Made by a program: the position numbers and the translations under genes | From: Paraglaciecola marina | GTDB lineage: Bacteria > Pseudomonadota > Gammaproteobacteria > Enterobacterales > Alteromonadaceae | Direction: 5' to 3' | Assembly: GCF_004360155.1 (NCBI RefSeq) | Contig: NZ_SAIS01000001.1 | Span: forward strand, 124,001-188,000 | Length of the DNA stretch: 64,000 nucleotides | Notes under the pieces: generated by a model | Told to the model about the DNA's origin: nothing | Database searches by the model: none | What the model saw: the letters and a program-made list of their open reading frames with translations, nothing else | Shown: piece by piece, positions 61,689 through 64,000 of the stretch | Position numbering within the stretch: the stretch's first letter is position 1 | Layout of the letters: every line of letters starts with the position of its first letter

Positions 61689-63836
61689 ATGGCGTTTGAT
61701 GTAGATGAGGAAATATTACAAGATTTTTTAGTGGAAGCTGGTGAAATCTTAGAGCAACTGCAAGAGCAGTTAGTTGACTTGGAGAACAATCCAGAAGATG
61801 CTGATTTACTCAACGCGATATTCAGGGGATATCATACAGTTAAAGGTGGAGCTGGTTTCTTATCTTTAACTGAGTTAGTAGAGATATGCCATGGCGCTGA
61901 AAATGTTTTTGATATTATGCGAAATGGTCAGAGAACGCTTACCCCTGAATTGATGGATGTTATTTTGCAAGCCACAGATTGTGTGGTCGTGATGTTTGAT
62001 AATGTAAAAGCTGGTGAGCCTTTAGTGGCAGCTGAGCAGTCTCTTATAGAAACACTTACTAGGTTAAGTAAGCCCGAATCTGAAGATGAGGTGGCCACGG
62101 TTGAAGAAGTGGTTGAAGAAGTAGTAGAGCAAATTCCTGAAGAGGCCCCAGAGCCAACGAGCACGGCATCAGCAGATTCTGATGATTTCAGTGAAGATGA
62201 ATTTGAAGCACTTTTAGATGAACTACATGGAAATGGTGCTCCAGTGTCGAAAGAAGACGCGCCCCCTGCAGGTAATGCAACGGATACTGGTAGTGATGAA
62301 GATATCAGTGATGATGAGTTTGAAGCTTTATTGGATCAGTTGCATGGCAAAGGCCAATTCAAAGCCGAAGAAAAAACAGAAGCAGCATCATCTGATAGTA
62401 ATTCTGCACCTACGAACGCTTCAGGTGATGATATTACTGATGATGAATTTGAAGCACTACTAGATGAATTACACGGCAAAGGCAAAGGGCCTGTTGACGA
62501 GAAAAATGTCGCCAAGCCTGAAAATAAAGCTGTAAAAGAAGTTAAGAAAGCTGCAACACCAGCTAAAGATTCTGAAGCTAAAGTTAGTCAGGCAAAAGCG
62601 CCTGCTAAAGCTGCAAGTAAACCAGTAGCTAAAAAAGAAGAGAAAAAGCCTGCCGCACCAGTACAAGGTGAAACAACAGTTCGTGTTGATACTAAGCGTT
62701 TAGATCAAATTATGAATATGGTGGGAGAGCTAGTTTTAGTGAGAAACAGGTTGCTAAGTCTAGGAGTTAACGTCAATGATGAAAGTATGTCAAAGGCTAT
62801 AGCTAACCTAGATGTTGTTACTGGTGACTTGCAAGGCGCTGTAATGAAAACCAGAATGCAGCCAATTAAGAAGGTATTTGGGCGGTTCCCCAGAGTTGTA
62901 CGTGACCTTGCTAGAACTTTGAAAAAAGAAATCACCTTAGAATTAGAAGGTGAAGAAACAGATTTAGATAAAAATCTAGTTGAAGCATTAGCAGACCCTT
63001 TAGTGCATTTGGTCCGAAACTCTGTTGACCATGGTATTGAAATGCCAGATGAGCGTAAGGCCGCAGGAAAGCCAACTTTGGGTACTGTTAAATTATCGGC
63101 ATCACAAGAAGGAGATCATATTCTTCTAAGTATTGTTGATGACGGTAAGGGCATGGATCCAGATAAACTAAAAGAAATTGCAATTTCTAGAGGTGTATTG
63201 GATGCAGATGCCGCTGCTAGAATGACAGATGTTGAAGCGTTTAACCTAATTTTTGCTCCAGGCTTTTCGACTAAAACTGAAATATCAGAAGTGTCAGGAC
63301 GTGGCGTTGGCATGGACGTGGTAAAAACCAAGATTAATCAATTGAATGGTACGGTAAGTATTGATTCTCAAATGGGGGTTGGAACAACTTTAGAAATAAA
63401 AGTCCCATTAACTCTAGCTATTCTACCTACTTTGATGATTGTCATTGGAGAGCAAACATTTGCTCTGCCATTAGGCTCAGTAAATGAAATTATTAATATG
63501 GATGTTGAAAAGACAAATACAGTGGATGGTCAATTAACCATGATCGTTCGTTCTAAAGCTATCCCGCTGTTTTATTTGGGGGAGTGGCTTAATAGAAGTA
63601 ACGCTGGGTTTGATAAATCTAAAGGTCATGTAGTGGTAGTGCAGATTGGTACCCAGCAACTTGGCTTTGTAGTTGATGCTTTGATTGGTCAAGAGGAAGT
63701 AGTAATAAAACCTTTGGATGAATTGTTACAGGGCACACCCGGTATGGCGGGAGCTACTATTACAAGCGATGGTGGCATTGCCCTTATTTTAGATATCCCT
63801 GGGTTACTTAAAAGATATGCGGCTAAGAAAACATAA
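61689..63836 (+). CDS. cheA: Chemotaxis histidine kinase CheA (715 aa)
   Basis: P1 phospho-His is in FRGYHTVKGGAGFLSL (about residue 48). P3 dimerisation (MVGELVLVRNRLLSLG), P4 ATP binding (HLVRNSVDHGIE, DDGKGMD, SGRGVGMDVV) and P5 CheW-binding domain are complete. Between P1 and P3 there is no folded P2 domain; instead a long low-complexity linker holds three similar acidic motifs, at about residues 168-181, 207-220 and 250-263, of the form (S/T)xDEFEALLDxLHG, which resemble the CheY-binding peptide of FliM. Confidence 0.95.
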   Translation: MAFDVDEEILQDFLVEAGEILEQLQEQLVDLENNPEDADLLNAIFRGYHTVKGGAGFLSLTELVEICHGAENVFDIMRNGQRTLTPELMDVILQATDCVVVMFDNVKAGEPLVAAEQSLIETLTRLSKPESEDEVATVEEVVEEVVEQIPEEAPEPTSTASADSDDFSEDEFEALLDELHGNGAPVSKEDAPPAGNATDTGSDEDISDDEFEALLDQLHGKGQFKAEEKTEAASSDSNSAPTNASGDDITDDEFEALLDELHGKGKGPVDEKNVAKPENKAVKEVKKAATPAKDSEAKVSQAKAPAKAASKPVAKKEEKKPAAPVQGETTVRVDTKRLDQIMNMVGELVLVRNRLLSLGVNVNDESMSKAIANLDVVTGDLQGAVMKTRMQPIKKVFGRFPRVVRDLARTLKKEITLELEGEETDLDKNLVEALADPLVHLVRNSVDHGIEMPDERKAAGKPTLGTVKLSASQEGDHILLSIVDDGKGMDPDKLKEIAISRGVLDADAAARMTDVEAFNLIFAPGFSTKTEISEVSGRGVGMDVVKTKINQLNGTVSIDSQMGVGTTLEIKVPLTLAILPTLMIVIGEQTFALPLGSVNEIINMDVEKTNTVDGQLTMIVRSKAIPLFYLGEWLNRSNAGFDKSKGHVVVVQIGTQQLGFVVDALIGQEEVVIKPLDELLQGTPGMAGATITSDGGIALILDIPGLLKRYAAKKT

Positions 63837-63907
63837 GCAGTGAAGTTCAGATATGCCATCTAAAACCTCATGTAAAGTAAAGTTTTAAACAAGGTAAGTA
63901 GGCGAAA

Positions 63908-64000
63908 ATGGCTTATAGGATTCTAATTGTTGATGATTCAACTTTTTTTCGTCGTAGAATCACCCAAATACTAGAGCAAGATAATGAACTTGAAGTAGTT
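63908..64000 (+). CDS. cheB: Chemotaxis methylesterase CheB, 5' part
   Basis: From an ATG at 63908 the frame [20 protein letters not shown] is the start of a receiver domain and runs off the window. Directly downstream of cheA in this kind of locus, the gene is expected to be cheB, the receptor methylesterase; only the first 31 residues are visible, so another receiver-containing protein cannot be excluded. Confidence 0.72.
   Translation, partial: MAYRILIVDDSTFFRRRITQILEQDNELEVV

Overview
The window is a polar-flagellum and chemotaxis locus from a marine gammaproteobacterium, most likely of the order Alteromonadales (an Alteromonas/Paraglaciecola/Shewanella-like gene order). This rests on five short flagellins without D2/D3 domains, the flrA-flrB-flrC regulatory cascade, the uninterrupted order fliE to fliR, flhB, flhA, flhF, flhG, fliA, cheY, cheZ, cheA, cheB, and AT-rich base composition. 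No tRNA, rRNA, CRISPR array, insertion sequence or phage gene was seen.

Layout. (1) 1-793, minus strand: 5' part of a sialidase-like beta-propeller gene that runs off the left edge. (2) 0.8-9.2 kb, plus strand: four flagellin genes separated by unusually long structured spacers, then flaG, fliD, fliS and a small fliT-position gene. (3) 9.2-18.1 kb: pseudaminic acid pathway pseB, pseC, pseF, a GT9-like gene, pseI, pseG, pseH, followed by an acyl carrier protein, an AMP-forming ligase and a short-chain dehydrogenase that probably build or load an unusual N-acyl group. (4) 18.4-28.4 kb: an accessory glycan island with LicD, glycerol-phosphate cytidylyltransferase, a second LicD with an internal module duplication, three glycosyltransferase-type proteins and four sulfotransferase-type genes, the last broken by a stop codon. 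(5) 28.4-36.0 kb, minus strand: a converging operon with a giant Maf glycosyltransferase, an SMP-30 protein, a GT2, a second CMP-sugar synthetase, a 2-hydroxyacid dehydrogenase and an SDR. (6) 36.2-37.0 kb: a fifth, divergent flagellin. (7) 37.2-64 kb: flrABC, fliEFGHIJKLMNOPQR, flhBAFG, fliA, cheYZA and the start of cheB.

How it works together. FlrA (sigma-54 activator, probably c-di-GMP-responsive) would switch on flrBC; sigma-54 motifs lie before flrB, fliE, fliK and flhA. FliA (sigma-28) would then transcribe flagellins; sigma-28 motifs lie before flagellins 1, 2 and 4 and, remarkably, inside the flagellin 3-4 spacer. Maf would attach CMP-activated nonulosonic acids to flagellin, and the island suggests further decoration with glycerol-phosphate and sulfate.

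Most interesting. The flagellin spacers contain at least three hairpins, each followed by a terminator, whose loops carry CTCCTAA, the complement of the ribosome-binding sites of flagellins 2 and 3 (8 to 11 consecutive bases). Two of them are a tandem pair with compensatory base changes in the terminator stem. They look like a family of small RNAs controlling flagellin translation. Other points: one Rossmann-like domain fused to five unrelated glycan enzymes, nested duplications in LicD and Maf, and three FliM-like CheY-binding motifs in CheA replacing a folded P2 domain.
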